This document shows positions 26,674 through 35,673 of a stretch of DNA of 64,000 nt, in pieces. The stretch spans positions 1 through 64,000 of the forward strand of contig JAQSXR010000015.1 in NCBI GenBank assembly GCA_029256575.1, given 5' to 3'. Numbering within the stretch: position 1 is the first letter of the stretch; every line of letters begins with the position of its first letter. The notes beneath the pieces are model-generated. The model was given only the letters and a program-made list of their open reading frames with translations. It was not told the origin of the DNA and did not search any database. This DNA is from Clostridiales bacterium (lineage in GTDB: Bacteria; Bacillota; Clostridia; Lachnospirales; JAQSXR01). Position numbers and translations under genes: made by a program.

Positions 26674-28124
26674 TGAAACTGAGTGGAATTGTTGATTATA
26701 CAATGGGTAATTTTCTATGTTTAAGGGGTTATGCATCATTTAAAGACTTGTCTCGCATTTCCCAGCCAAACCCTGATTATCAACGCCCCTTAATAGATAA
26801 TCATAAAGGGGACATGGCACGTTTTTTAAATCAAGGAGAATATCTTTTTTTCCCAGAAGTGATTTTATCATTATCCTTAGCAACAAATGGTAATTACGAT
26901 GAAATTAGAAATATACAAACCATCATTTCAGCAGGTGATACTTGGAATGGGTCTTTAGGTGATTTTAAGATTGATATGTCTAAAAACGAAACTAAGTCGC
27001 ATAGTGGTGGAGTTAATAGAGTACGGCTTGGTCACATTACGTTTGACGAATCTAAAATAAAGCTTAATAGAATTGATGGAAATCACCGAATGAGTGCTGC
27101 TGATGAAACAATCAGTGACTTCAAAACCCCCTTTTGTATTTTGCTATTTGCAAACGAACAGGAGAATGAAAAATTTTCTCGAGCAATATTTCACAACGTG
27201 AACGCAAAACAAATTCCGTTAAAGTTAGAAGAAAACTTGAAAGTTATTTTAGATAACGATCTTGTTTATTCCGATACTTCACTGACTAGCTCATTTGGTT
27301 ATAATTACTATTTGGCACGGAAAACATTAAAAAGTATAGATTTGGCATATTTCGCCAATTTCAACACCTACATAGGAACTTCGAAATACACTTTTTTTGT
27401 GGCATTATTTGAATACCTCATTAGTAACAATAGCATTCCAAATACTGATGAATCAATTGAAATAATTAAAGGACAACTTGTAGATATAGAAACTGCTCTT
27501 GCTGAATCACAAGTTGTTGCAACAACTACCAATATTGCTATTATAGGTGCACTGGCTTATTACAAATTGACTAATCAGCTAAAATACCGTGGTTTTATGT
27601 CTTGGATTAAGAAAAATAACCTTGGAAATGTTCAAATGTTGCATATAGGTGATGTAATAAAACTCTATGATGAAATAGCTGCACATACTCCTAAAAGAGC
27701 TTTCTTGGCAAGGTGGTACCCATCAGAAACAGATTCAGCATATACTAAGTCAAAGCATCGAATAGATGCGATGAAACAGGTGGCTGATGAACTCAATCTT
27801 GATTTGACGGATCTTGGAACAAAAGATACAGGTGCATTTGATATCAGAGAAGTTATGTATCACGATATACGTGAATGTGATGTATTTATTGCAGACTTAA
27901 CGGGGGCGCGCCACAATGTAATGATTGAAGTTGGATATGCTTTAAAGCATATCGGAACTGGACGAATGGTATTCTATTTTCAAGAAACTGAAAATTGCAA
28001 AGCTGTTCCATTTGATATCAGTCATCTAGCGTACGACCTTATTGTTGATTCAGCAGAGATAAAGAGTAAAACAAAAACAAGAATTCAAAAGGTCATTTTG
28101 CAAGCAATGAATGGAGAAATATAG
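26673..28124 (+). CDS. DGQHR-like domain fused to NDT/TIR-like nucleotide-binding domain
   Basis: 483 aa. Residues ~100-200 resemble the DGQHR/DndB-type ParB-like fold: IKLNRIDGNHRMSAADE gives DGNHR in place of DGQHR, followed by TPFCILLFANEQENEKF and FHNVNAKQIPL. The C-terminal ~130 residues resemble nucleoside deoxyribosyltransferase/TIR-like effector domains: ECDVFIADLTGARHNVMIEV-GYA with a conserved Glu in the NVMxE turn, and VPFDISHLAYD later. The gene starts inside the S stop codon (TAATG) and is the last of the island. A damage- or invasion-triggered NAD/nucleotide-cleaving effector tied to modification status is an inference. Confidence 0.7.
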   Translation: MKLSGIVDYTMGNFLCLRGYASFKDLSRISQPNPDYQRPLIDNHKGDMARFLNQGEYLFFPEVILSLSLATNGNYDEIRNIQTIISAGDTWNGSLGDFKIDMSKNETKSHSGGVNRVRLGHITFDESKIKLNRIDGNHRMSAADETISDFKTPFCILLFANEQENEKFSRAIFHNVNAKQIPLKLEENLKVILDNDLVYSDTSLTSSFGYNYYLARKTLKSIDLAYFANFNTYIGTSKYTFFVALFEYLISNNSIPNTDESIEIIKGQLVDIETALAESQVVATTTNIAIIGALAYYKLTNQLKYRGFMSWIKKNNLGNVQMLHIGDVIKLYDEIAAHTPKRAFLARWYPSETDSAYTKSKHRIDAMKQVADELNLDLTDLGTKDTGAFDIREVMYHDIRECDVFIADLTGARHNVMIEVGYALKHIGTGRMVFYFQETENCKAVPFDISHLAYDLIVDSAEIKSKTKTRIQKVILQAMNGEI

Positions 28125-28236
28125 GCAATTTTAGGATTGACTTGAGTAAATCAATCTTGATATGAAAACTACAGAGTAATAAATATCTGTTATACTTTCA
28201 GATTACAGTATCACATACTAATTCAGTTTTAAGTAA

Positions 28237-28275
28237 AAATGCACCTTAGGATAATCAATGTCCTAAGGTGCATTT
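28237..28275. terminator. Bidirectional hairpin terminator after the R-M operon
   Basis: AAATGCACCTTAGGA (28237-28251) pairs perfectly with TCCTAAGGTGCATTT (28261-28275), loop of 9. The minus-strand side is followed by TTTACTT; the plus side has only a weak T-run. Confidence 0.75.
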
Positions 28276-28329
28276 CTTCGTATTCAGTTTACCTTTGACC
28301 TTCAGTTCACAAGTTGTCTTTATGACCAC

Positions 28330-28590
28330 TTTTTATTGTAACATTATCAATTACTGCTTGTTCCAATTCAACTATTTCGAAAGAAGAATCTCAAACATTC
28401 ACAACTAGTTCTCCTGAAATCGATAAGGAGGACATTGTAACACTGAAGAAAGTACTACAGAAGAAGAACTTACGACCGAAGAAGACACATTCGCTTATGA
28501 AGATAATTTAATCGAATTTGATATCACCTCTTCATCACTTCGAGATGGCGGAAAATGGCTTTCGATCATAACAAAATCAAAGGGTGAAAA
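28330..28590 (+). pseudogene. 3' fragment of the first PEBP lipoprotein copy, right border of the island
   Basis: From 28330 the sequence resumes as TTTTTATTGTAACATTATCA..., matching the intact gene from about 28766 with scattered substitutions and small deletions that break the frame. It ends at GGGTGAAAA (28590), where the leader of the second, intact copy begins almost at once. Together with 21461-21585 it makes up one interrupted copy, lacking about ten bases at the insertion point. Confidence 0.8.
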
Positions 28591-28602
28591 TCAGACTTAT
28601 AT

Positions 28603-28727
28603 CTACATTATTTTTATTCATGCATTGTGCAGATTATCCAACTAATCGTGCACATTTTAACTATGATTTTTCATCACTTTATAATACAATACTCGCAAAA
28701 GACAATATATTTATAAAAGGAGAATTT
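28603..28727 (+). repeat. Leader of the intact PEBP lipoprotein, duplicated at 21461
   Basis: This leader segment is about 90% identical to 21461-21565 by eye, with an extra ~27 bases carrying the AAAAGGAG ribosome binding site. The two copies flank the island and show that the whole gene had been tandemly duplicated before insertion. Confidence 0.75.
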
Positions 28728-29402
28728 ATGCAAAAAAAAAGAACCTCATACTTATCATTATTAGTTTTTATTGTTACATTATCAATTACTGCTTGTTCCA
28801 ATTCAACAACTATTTCGAAAGAAGAATCTCAAACAATCACTACTAGTTCTCCTGAAATAGATAAGGAGGACATTGTGACCACTGAAGAAAGTAATACAGA
28901 AGAAGAACTTAAGACCGAAGAAGGCACATTCGCTTATGAAAATAATTTAATCGAATTTGATATCACCTCTACATCACTTCGAGATGACGGAAAATGGCTT
29001 TCGATCATAACAAAATCAAAGGGTGAAAACAAGTCACCTCAACTATCTTGGACGCCTGTTGAAAATGCGACCTGCTATGGCATTTATATGTTTGATACAA
29101 GTGCAGGAAACTGGCTACATTGGATTGCCAAAGATGTCACTGAAACAGAACTCGAGATGGGCGTCGAAATTGAAAACAGCAAATACGTTGGCCCATATCC
29201 ACCAGGTGGAACCCATACTTACGAAATAACTATTTTTGCATTTAAAGCATCACCGGATTCCTACCCCGGAACATTTGACAGTTCTAATTCTAATCTTGAT
29301 ACGATTATTAGCAAATTAGACACGTCTAATGGAGTGTCAGGGAATATTATCGCAATAAGCGTATTGTCCGGAACTTACAAAAGTGGCGACATCGTTGAAT
29401 AG
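28728..29402 (+). CDS. Secreted lipoprotein with YbhB/PEBP-like domain
   Basis: 224 aa. The start at 28728 is chosen because AAAAGGAG precedes it; a longer in-frame extension to 28584 runs through the duplicated leader. MQKKRTSYLSLLVFIVTLSI then TAC is a lipoprotein signal with the Cys near residue 24. An acidic linker follows, then a phosphatidylethanolamine-binding-protein-like domain: SPQLSWTPV, HWIAKDVTE, KYVGPYPPGGTHTYEI. The ligand is unknown. The last 28 bases overlap the convergent AraC-family gene. Confidence 0.85.
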   Translation: MQKKRTSYLSLLVFIVTLSITACSNSTTISKEESQTITTSSPEIDKEDIVTTEESNTEEELKTEEGTFAYENNLIEFDITSTSLRDDGKWLSIITKSKGENKSPQLSWTPVENATCYGIYMFDTSAGNWLHWIAKDVTETELEMGVEIENSKYVGPYPPGGTHTYEITIFAFKASPDSYPGTFDSSNSNLDTIISKLDTSNGVSGNIIAISVLSGTYKSGDIVE

Positions 29403-30301
29403 TTACGGTAATCACTTGGCGTTTTTCCAAAATGTAATTTTATAGCTCTAGAAAAATAACCGACATCGGAATACCCAACACGCAGAGCAACTTCTGTCAA
29501 AGGTATTTCGGTGTCCCTTAATATAGCGCCAGCTAATTGCATACGCATCCATACAAAATATTTCATTACAGTCGTATTCATTTCTCTTTGAAATTCGCTG
29601 TTTATCAAATTTCTATTGCATGCAAATTTCTTCTCCAACATATTCAACGTAATCTTTTTATTGATATTTTGATTTAAATATTGAATAATATCGTAAGTTA
29701 ATTTATTTGTATTTTTTTCATTGATCACACAAATTGTTTCCATATTTCCCTCTGTCTTCGCTCCATCGATAAAGAAAAGCAACTCAATAAAATAGGATCT
29801 ACTTCTACATGGCCAGTAGCCATCTTTTTGCTCTTCCAATTCCATTTTGACCTTTTCAACAAGATTATTCAATACAATTGATGACGAAGCCTCTAGCAAA
29901 ATAAGAGTCCGCTTCATACAATTAATTCCATAAAAAGAACTTAATAATGACAAATCCTGAAAATTTGTAGTCCCGGCCATTTCATTATAATATTTCACAT
30001 TGAAGATTTCATAGGACAAATGATCATTTAGCGCGATTGGTCTAAAAAATAACACCCTCATATGGAAAGCATTGAAGTCTTCAGATGAAATGGCATCCTC
30101 GTGATTGAGACACAATAAAGCCGGAGCCATTACATATAGTAGGTTATTATTGCATTTTACCATGCCATTTCCATTCAAAATTAAAACTATTTTACACGTC
30201 TCTCGATCATTTAAGACACTAATTGCTTCTTTGCCTTCCAATACCTTGAGAAATACAATCCTATTCCAATCTTTGTCATGACTTTTCACAAATAATTCCA
30301 T
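29375..30301 (-). CDS. AraC-family transcriptional regulator
   Basis: About 308 aa. The C-terminal 100 residues are two AraC helix-turn-helix units: KITLNMLEKKFACNRNLINS and PLTEVALRVGYSDVGYFSRA, ending FGKTPSDYRNY. The N-terminal two thirds would be the cupin-like ligand/dimerisation part (CKIVLILNGNGMVKCNNNLL). The ATG at 30301 has GAGGA close by, and the GTG at 30310 has none. Its 3' end overlaps that of the PEBP lipoprotein, so the two are convergent rather than an operon. Confidence 0.88.
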   Translation of the reverse strand: MELFVKSHDKDWNRIVFLKVLEGKEAISVLNDRETCKIVLILNGNGMVKCNNNLLYVMAPALLCLNHEDAISSEDFNAFHMRVLFFRPIALNDHLSYEIFNVKYYNEMAGTTNFQDLSLLSSFYGINCMKRTLILLEASSSIVLNNLVEKVKMELEEQKDGYWPCRSRSYFIELLFFIDGAKTEGNMETICVINEKNTNKLTYDIIQYLNQNINKKITLNMLEKKFACNRNLINSEFQREMNTTVMKYFVWMRMQLAGAILRDTEIPLTEVALRVGYSDVGYFSRAIKLHFGKTPSDYRNYSTMSPLL

Positions 30302-30457
30302 TGTCCTCACATAATCTAGATATCTGAGTTCGATACCAAGATTACTATCCTCCTCAACGTAATAATTTTACTTTATATTTGAAAAGTGGGTGCACTCTGC
30401 CCTATTGCAATGACCTTACCCATCTATTAGCATATTTACACTGCTCCTATCCCAATT

Positions 30458-31222
30458 TCACTCAACCTCAATATCCACAAAATCTCCAATCGCATGCGGT
30501 ACACCCAAATAAATATGTAACTTCCCATCTTTATAATACGAATACCCTTCCGCCCAACTATTCGTCTCTATATCGATATCAAATCCACTTAATTCCTCTA
30601 CCAATCTTTCTTTCGTATACATAGATAAATAATCATCCACAGCATCTTTGAAAATACCCTCAATCACATTTCCATCGATATCACGAATAACTAACCCAGT
30701 ATTATCAATTATCTTTTGTGCAATTTCATCCACATTCTCAATGTCCGCTAATCTAACTATTTTCCCGTTCACTAAATCAACATTCAGGCTTCCTACAAAT
30801 GCACTAGGATGTGCAGCTCCTACAACATTTTGGTAACCTCGCATGATGATTGAAATCATCTCATTTGTTTGTGTTACTACTTCGAAATCCATTTCATAAG
30901 TGTCATCTTCACTATAATTTTCTATGTTTTTAGTTGCAAATTCTTCTAGAACTCGGTTAACCTGTTCTTCAAGTTCAACATTCTCTAACCCACTAATTCT
31001 AGGATAAACAACCCTAATTTGATCTTTACTATAAGTTTTATTTTCTATTTTATAGTCAACCTCATCCGGTGTTTTGGTTATCGTCTCTTCAGGTTCTTTT
31101 TCTATTGTTGTTGTTACTGTATTTTGTGGTTCTTTATCAATAATCTCTGGCTTACCTTTACAGCCAGTCATACCAATTACTAGTGCAACTGTGCAAACTA
31201 ACATCACTAATTTATGTTTCAT
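30458..31222 (-). CDS. Lipoprotein with DUF4163/DUF3298-like domain
   Basis: 254 aa. MKHKLVMLVCTVALVIGMTG-C is a lipoprotein signal (MTGC lipobox). The mature part has the two-part layout of DUF4163/DUF3298 proteins such as the RsiV/PdaC extracellular regions: YPRISGLENVELEEQVNRVL, then GAAHPSAFVGSLNVDLVNGK and a C-terminal YLGVPHAIGDFVDIEV. The start at 31222 is favoured since GGAG lies nine bases upstream. Its role is unknown; cell-envelope binding is likely by analogy. Confidence 0.8.
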   Translation of the reverse strand: MKHKLVMLVCTVALVIGMTGCKGKPEIIDKEPQNTVTTTIEKEPEETITKTPDEVDYKIENKTYSKDQIRVVYPRISGLENVELEEQVNRVLEEFATKNIENYSEDDTYEMDFEVVTQTNEMISIIMRGYQNVVGAAHPSAFVGSLNVDLVNGKIVRLADIENVDEIAQKIIDNTGLVIRDIDGNVIEGIFKDAVDDYLSMYTKERLVEELSGFDIDIETNSWAEGYSYYKDGKLHIYLGVPHAIGDFVDIEVE

Positions 31223-31432
31223 ACAAATCATCTCCTCTATTTGAACATTGCTACCTACCCCTATTATATATTCTTAAAGGCAGTATGTCATTCTTATTTT
31301 AATTTGTGTTATAGATATGATAAATCATAATTTTATGCTTTAATTGTCATATTATCAACTTGTTTTAAACTAATTATGACACAGTCTTTTCATTACATCT
31401 ACTATGGTTGTATCATGTTAAGTGATTATAAA

Positions 31433-31477
31433 AAATAACCTTTGCCACCTTCAATAAGAAAGTAGATAAGGTTATTT
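31433..31477 (-). terminator. Intrinsic terminator (minus strand)
   Basis: AAATAACCTT (31433-31442) pairs with AAGGTTATTT (31468-31477) and the interior is partly paired (CCACCTTC with GAAAGTAG). On the minus strand the stem runs into TTATTTTTTATAAT. It lies just past the lgt-like pseudogene. Confidence 0.7.
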
Positions 31478-31493
31478 CCCCCAGCATAATTCT

Positions 31494-32074
31494 TTAATTT
31501 GAGTTTTCAGTATTGGTCCCCATATCATTACTTTTAAGAAAGCAAAAAACATACATACCGATAAAGAGCATAAAAATACAAATAAACTGTGAAGTTGATA
31601 AATTCCCAACAGTCCCTCTCTGGTCCTCTCTGAATATCTCAATTACAAATCTACCTATACTATACAGAATCATATATAACCCTGCAACTCATTTGGAGCA
31701 TTTAAGGAATTATGAAATATGATACCGAAGGCATGATTCGTTTCTCTGCCATAACAACAACCTGCTTCATAACACCCAATTCTTCCAAATCCTTGCGCAA
31801 GCGCAATTGCAGGTACTATTAAGTCTATATATAATAAGAAATCTAAATGCTTTATTTTGCAGTAAAAATATCCCGCTGCAAACCCACCAATAATTCCTCC
31901 ATATACTACAAACCCACTGCTTAATGTTTCAATTATGTAACTTGGATTGTCAATTATATTTGGGAATTCTGTTATCCAAAATAAAAGCTTCGCTCCAACG
32001 AATCCTCCTATTAGTCCATAAATAATAAACCCTAATTCAAATAAAACTGGATGCATTCTTAATCTCCTATTCAT
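31494..32074 (-). pseudogene. Prolipoprotein diacylglyceryl transferase (lgt)-like, internally deleted
   Basis: The N-terminal half is recognisable as Lgt (MHPVLFELG; GFVVYGGIIGGFAAGYFYCK; AQGFGRIGCYEAGCCYGRET). After NSLNAPNELQ the frame stops at 31670. The Lgt C-terminus appears in another frame from ~31668: ILYSIGRFVIEIFREDQRGT then VGNLSTSQFI. The segment that should join them (about 50-60 residues with membrane helices) is missing, so both a deletion and a frameshift have occurred. It may be a spare paralogue rather than the essential lgt. Confidence 0.82.
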
Positions 32075-32088
32075 ATTAAATTACTTTT

Positions 32089-32696
32089 CTATAAATTATC
32101 CCCATTTATCACACAAACTGCTTTTCCGTTATTCCCTCTACTCTTCCTTGCCTTCTCAATAATTTTACTATAAATACCAATCAAGTATGGCTCATTGGAA
32201 TATTCACTTAACCTTCTTACCTCAACCCAGCCAACCCCACTTGTTTCCTCTTGATTCAAACCAATGCTTCTTTTTCATCTGCAATCAAGATATAGGATGT
32301 ATTCAAATGCAAGTGAGAGGATACATACTTACCTCTTTTTACATGTCCATATACCGGTATAATGTCAATTGACGCCAAGTTTTGCGTTAGCGAAACTATA
32401 TTCATTACTCCTGTCTCTTCTTTTGCTTCCTTTAATGCCACACCTAACATGTCGCTATCTCCTTCGGCATGACCACCCGTCCAAGTCCAAGTTTTATATA
32501 TATTATGATGAATCATGAGTATTTTATCGAGCGATTCATTTAGAATCAATCCGGAACTTGTCATATGTGCGATTTGGTTTTCTCTCGTTAAGATATCCTC
32601 ATAAAAATACTCAATATAATCCAATATTACCTTCTTATCATTCATTTCTTGTTCATTCACTGGTTGATACTTTCGTATTTCTTCTCGATAATTCAT
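32089..32696 (-). pseudogene. NUDIX hydrolase, frameshifted near the C-terminus
   Basis: Residues 1-146 read cleanly (Nudix box GGHAEGDSDMLGVALKEAKE then ETGV) and end at a TGA at 32256. Downstream the expected C-terminus continues in other frames: NQEETSGVG, then AEVRRLSEYSNEPYLIGIYS and KIIEKARKSRG. Two small indels near 32250 and 32225 therefore separate it. The ATG has a weak site but overlaps the stop of the upstream membrane protein gene (ATGA). A 146-aa truncated protein might still be made; the last strand and helix would be missing. Confidence 0.65.
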
Positions 32697-33154
32697 TGGT
32701 TCTCCTTAACATATCTAAATTTGATAGCCTTAGGTGTTTTAATTGCAATATAGATTGATGTAATCAAGCACATAACGATTGCACAAATAGTAATGATCAA
32801 TAATAATGTATTCGTCATAATAACTACTCTCCAAATCCACAACAATATCAGTTGAATAATATTGCATACGCTCAAAATAATTGCTGAATTGCGAGTATAC
32901 TTAAAGCTCATTGCAAGTCCAACAATTAATGCAATAATATTTGCAGAGCCAATCAACAAATAGACCCATAGTATTAAATAACTAGATTCTGAGATTATGG
33001 GTGCGTTAGTGAACCATAGACTAATCTCATCAAAGAGATGTAATAACATTCCCCCAAATATTCCATACCAACAAATTCTATAAAAAACCAAACCAAAAAT
33101 GATAAGAGAAATGATTGATATTGCTATCTGTGTCTTTTTTAACTTTATATTCAT
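32693..33154 (-). CDS. Four-TM membrane protein, unknown function
   Basis: 153 aa with about four hydrophobic helices: ISIISLIIFGLVFYRICWYG, YLILWVYLLIGSANIIALIV, IILSVCNIIQLILLWIWRVV and LLLIITICAIVMCLITSIYI. The C-terminus is basic. GAGGAGAAT upstream of the ATG is a good ribosome binding site. It is translationally coupled to the NUDIX gene. No family was recognised. Confidence 0.7.
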   Translation of the reverse strand: MNIKLKKTQIAISIISLIIFGLVFYRICWYGIFGGMLLHLFDEISLWFTNAPIISESSYLILWVYLLIGSANIIALIVGLAMSFKYTRNSAIILSVCNIIQLILLWIWRVVIMTNTLLLIITICAIVMCLITSIYIAIKTPKAIKFRYVKENQ

Positions 33155-33350
33155 AAATTATTCTCCTCAATATAAGATTTCTAGTAACATTGTAACGCTA
33201 TATACAATTATTGTCATTATACTACTATCCCATGATTTTTCCAATTAAATTCAGGGTTAAGGAACAATACATCTTCTATTTCATAAAATCAGTTCTCCCT
33301 TTATTACTTCAATTAATTCTCTAGTTAAAATTATTACCCCGATAAAACAC

Positions 33351-33378
33351 AAAAAAGTCGCCTTTAAAAGACGACTTT
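33351..33378 (-). terminator. Intrinsic terminator of the YggT operon
   Basis: On the minus strand AAAGTCG(T)CTTT pairs with AAAGGCGACTT and is followed by TTTTTTGTGTTTT. It lies ten bases past the YggT-like gene. Confidence 0.85.
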
Positions 33379-33387
33379 AAATCTATA

Positions 33388-33867
33388 TTATAATGTTTCT
33401 GATTCCTTACGATTGGTACTAATTTCGATTAATTTAACAATTCCCCAAGCTATTGCTGCATATACAATCATAGCAATAATGAGACTTGGTTCTAGAACCG
33501 CTTGTGTTTCTATCCCAGTTGTTTTGGCTGTTCTGAATATTCCAGCAAATGGTGCTATGAACAGATTAGTAAGTGAGTATAACAAATCTACGAAAGGACT
33601 TTCGGGATTTGCCCCTAATACTTTGAAGATGAACCTAAATGCGAACAATACTTCTATAACACCAAGAATATAATAAATTATTCGTCGACCCTTTTTGTTT
33701 GTTTGGTCCTTTTTAATCATATTCTTATTAGCTTCCTTGCCTTGTCGAATTTCACCTTCTTGGATAGTCCGTTGTTGCAGTTCATGTTCTTGAACGCGTT
33801 GTTGGGTATTGTTTTCTTGTAAATTAATATCTTTATTTGTGTTTTCTTGTATTTTATTTTCGTTCAT
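33388..33867 (-). CDS. YggT-family membrane protein with long polar N-terminal tail
   Basis: 159 aa. The start at 33867 (MNENKIQ) is set by GAGGAGGGT; longer in-frame readings run through the upstream small gene. Residues 1-70 are Gln/Glu/Asn-rich and polar. Residues ~75-155 are a YggT-like unit: RIIYYILGVIEVLFAFRFIF, then SPFVDLLYSLTNLFIAPFAG and a last helix IIAMIVYAAIAWGIVKLIEI. YggT proteins are small integral membrane proteins linked to cell-envelope or osmotic functions. It forms an operon with the DUF5670-like gene 14 bases upstream. Confidence 0.82.
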   Translation of the reverse strand: MNENKIQENTNKDINLQENNTQQRVQEHELQQRTIQEGEIRQGKEANKNMIKKDQTNKKGRRIIYYILGVIEVLFAFRFIFKVLGANPESPFVDLLYSLTNLFIAPFAGIFRTAKTTGIETQAVLEPSLIIAMIVYAAIAWGIVKLIEISTNRKESETL

Positions 33868-33881
33868 ATTATTACCCTCCT

Positions 33882-34031
33882 CTAAAGAATTCTTTTTCCT
33901 TTTATAACTCGAACTAGTACTACAATTATTGCGATTACTAGTAAAATATGTATTAATCCACCCATAGCATTCGCAGTAACAACACCTAGAAGCCACAATA
34001 TGATAAGAATTACAACTATTGTTGATAACAT
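33882..34031 (-). CDS. DUF5670 (lmo0937-like) small membrane protein, 49 aa
   Basis: This small gene is read from the ATG at 34031 with GGGAGGGTGAAGG upstream. It encodes MLSTIVVILIILWLLGVVTA, then MGGLIHILLVIAIIVVLVRV and IKGKRIL. The LIHILLVIAI core and basic tail are hallmarks of the lmo0937 family, usually stress-induced. The YggT gene follows it closely, so both are probably co-transcribed from the region before 34031. Confidence 0.85.
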   Translation of the reverse strand: MLSTIVVILIILWLLGVVTANAMGGLIHILLVIAIIVVLVRVIKGKRIL

Positions 34032-34572
34032 ATTCCTTCACCCTCCCTATATTAAATATGAACACACGTGTTCACATACTGCATCTAGTTGGTTATTTTC
34101 AAAACAAATACCTTACCTACACTCTCTGCCTTATCTCTACATGTCTTATAATTTTTAATCATATCAGAATTCGAAATTATTGCATTTGTCGAAATATTCA
34201 TTTTATATATCCAACCTTTCTTTTAATATATTTACATTTTACACTATTTCACATAATTTGTCAATTAATTGTTATATTTAATATTTAATATAATGTTCAA
34301 TATATTATTGTCATTATACGCAACGCACTATAGAATATGGTCTGACAAATATTTATTGGTTCAGATTATTTCCCATAGAATAAATACTTGAGACTACTAT
34401 TTGTTTTTTTATTTTTAGACCTAAGTAACTTCTTCCTACTTCATGATTTTACTGATTTCATTGACAGTACTCCGTAAAAATGCTAACTTTTATATAGCAA
34501 AGAAACAATCCAATATAAAATCCAATGTCGAACAAAGACATATTATTTTGGAGATACTCAAGGAGACTTACA
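34032..34572. other. Divergent intergenic stretch between the DUF5670 gene and mutY
   Basis: No gene was seen. It is very AT-rich and must hold the promoters of both directions; an AAGGAG site for mutY lies at its right end. Confidence 0.5.
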
Positions 34573-35673
34573 ATGAATTACGATTATTCGTTAACAATAG
34601 ATTATTTATTAGATTGGTATGATTTAAATGCTAGAATCTTAGCTTGGAGAGAAGATCCGAACCCCTATTATGTATGGGTCTCAGAGATTATGTTGCAGCA
34701 AACTAGAGTTGAGGCCGTGAAGTTTTATTTTGAGCGGTTTGTAAATACTTTGCCCAATATTGAGGCATTGGCGATGGTAGAGGAAGAAAAGCTTCACAAA
34801 TTGTGGGAAGGTCTCGGCTATTATACACGTGTGCGAAATCTTCAAAAAGCAGCCAAGATTATTATGAATGAATATAATGGTGTGATGCCAGCAAACTATG
34901 AGGAGCTTCTGAAGTTACCTGGTATTGGTTCTTATACCGCTGGTGCAATTGCTTCAATCGCTTTTCATATTACACAACCAGCAGTAGATGGAAATGTGCT
35001 TCGAGTGATGAAGAGAGTCGCAGGAAGCTATGATGATATCATGAAATCAAGTGTGAAGAAAGAATTGGAGCAGGATTTAAGAGAAATTATTCCGAGTGAT
35101 CGTCCAGGTGACTATAATCAAGCCATTATGGAACTAGGCGCAACTGTTTGTATCCCAAATGGTAAGCCCCTCTGCGAGAAATGCCCCATCATGCATTTGT
35201 GTAATGCGTATCAGCAAGGAATTGAGATGGACATCCCTGTCAAGACTGCTAAGAAACCTCGAAAAATTGAGGATAAGACCATTCTCTTAATGGAACGAAA
35301 TGGTGAATATGCGATTCATAAACGTGAGAGCAAAGGCTTACTCGCTGGCTTATGGGAATTCCCTAACATAGAAGGAAAATTAACTGCTTCCGCTTTGGAA
35401 GAAATGTTAAATAAACAGGGACTGCAGAATTTTACAATCGAAAATCTAGGTGAAGGCAAACATATCTTCTCTCATATTGAGTGGCATATGGTAGGATATC
35501 TGATTCGAATGAACGAAGCAATGACGGTAAAGGAACCAAGTTTTGATGGATACTTACCGGAAAATAACATTGCATCGAAAGAAAAATATATCTGGGCAAG
35601 CGTAAAAAAGATTGATAAGGAATATACTTTACCAACTGCCTTTAAGACTTACCGACAATGTATGACAAATTAA
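34573..35673 (+). CDS. mutY: A/G-specific adenine glycosylase
   Basis: 366 aa. The start at 34573 has AAGGAG at good spacing; the longer frame to 34525 does not. Catalytic features: EIMLQQTRVEAV with the MutY glutamate, helix-hairpin-helix LPGIGSYTAGAIASIA, and the aspartate in AVDGNVLRV. The iron-sulphur ligands are C-x7-C-x2-C-x5-C (CIPNGKPLCEKCPIMHLC), with seven rather than the common six residues in the first gap. The C-terminal ~120 residues (GLLAGLWEFPNIEG) form the NUDIX-like 8-oxoG reader. It removes A paired with 8-oxoG. Confidence 0.95.
   Translation: MNYDYSLTIDYLLDWYDLNARILAWREDPNPYYVWVSEIMLQQTRVEAVKFYFERFVNTLPNIEALAMVEEEKLHKLWEGLGYYTRVRNLQKAAKIIMNEYNGVMPANYEELLKLPGIGSYTAGAIASIAFHITQPAVDGNVLRVMKRVAGSYDDIMKSSVKKELEQDLREIIPSDRPGDYNQAIMELGATVCIPNGKPLCEKCPIMHLCNAYQQGIEMDIPVKTAKKPRKIEDKTILLMERNGEYAIHKRESKGLLAGLWEFPNIEGKLTASALEEMLNKQGLQNFTIENLGEGKHIFSHIEWHMVGYLIRMNEAMTVKEPSFDGYLPENNIASKEKYIWASVKKIDKEYTLPTAFKTYRQCMTN

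Noticed and set aside
28584-28727. N-terminal extension of the PEBP lipoprotein
   Set aside because: The lipoprotein signal and ribosome binding site define the start at 28728; the extension is the duplicated leader.
33868-34065. Long N-terminal extension of the YggT-like protein
   Set aside because: It is out-of-frame reading of the DUF5670-like small gene; the strong ribosome binding site puts the YggT start at 33867.
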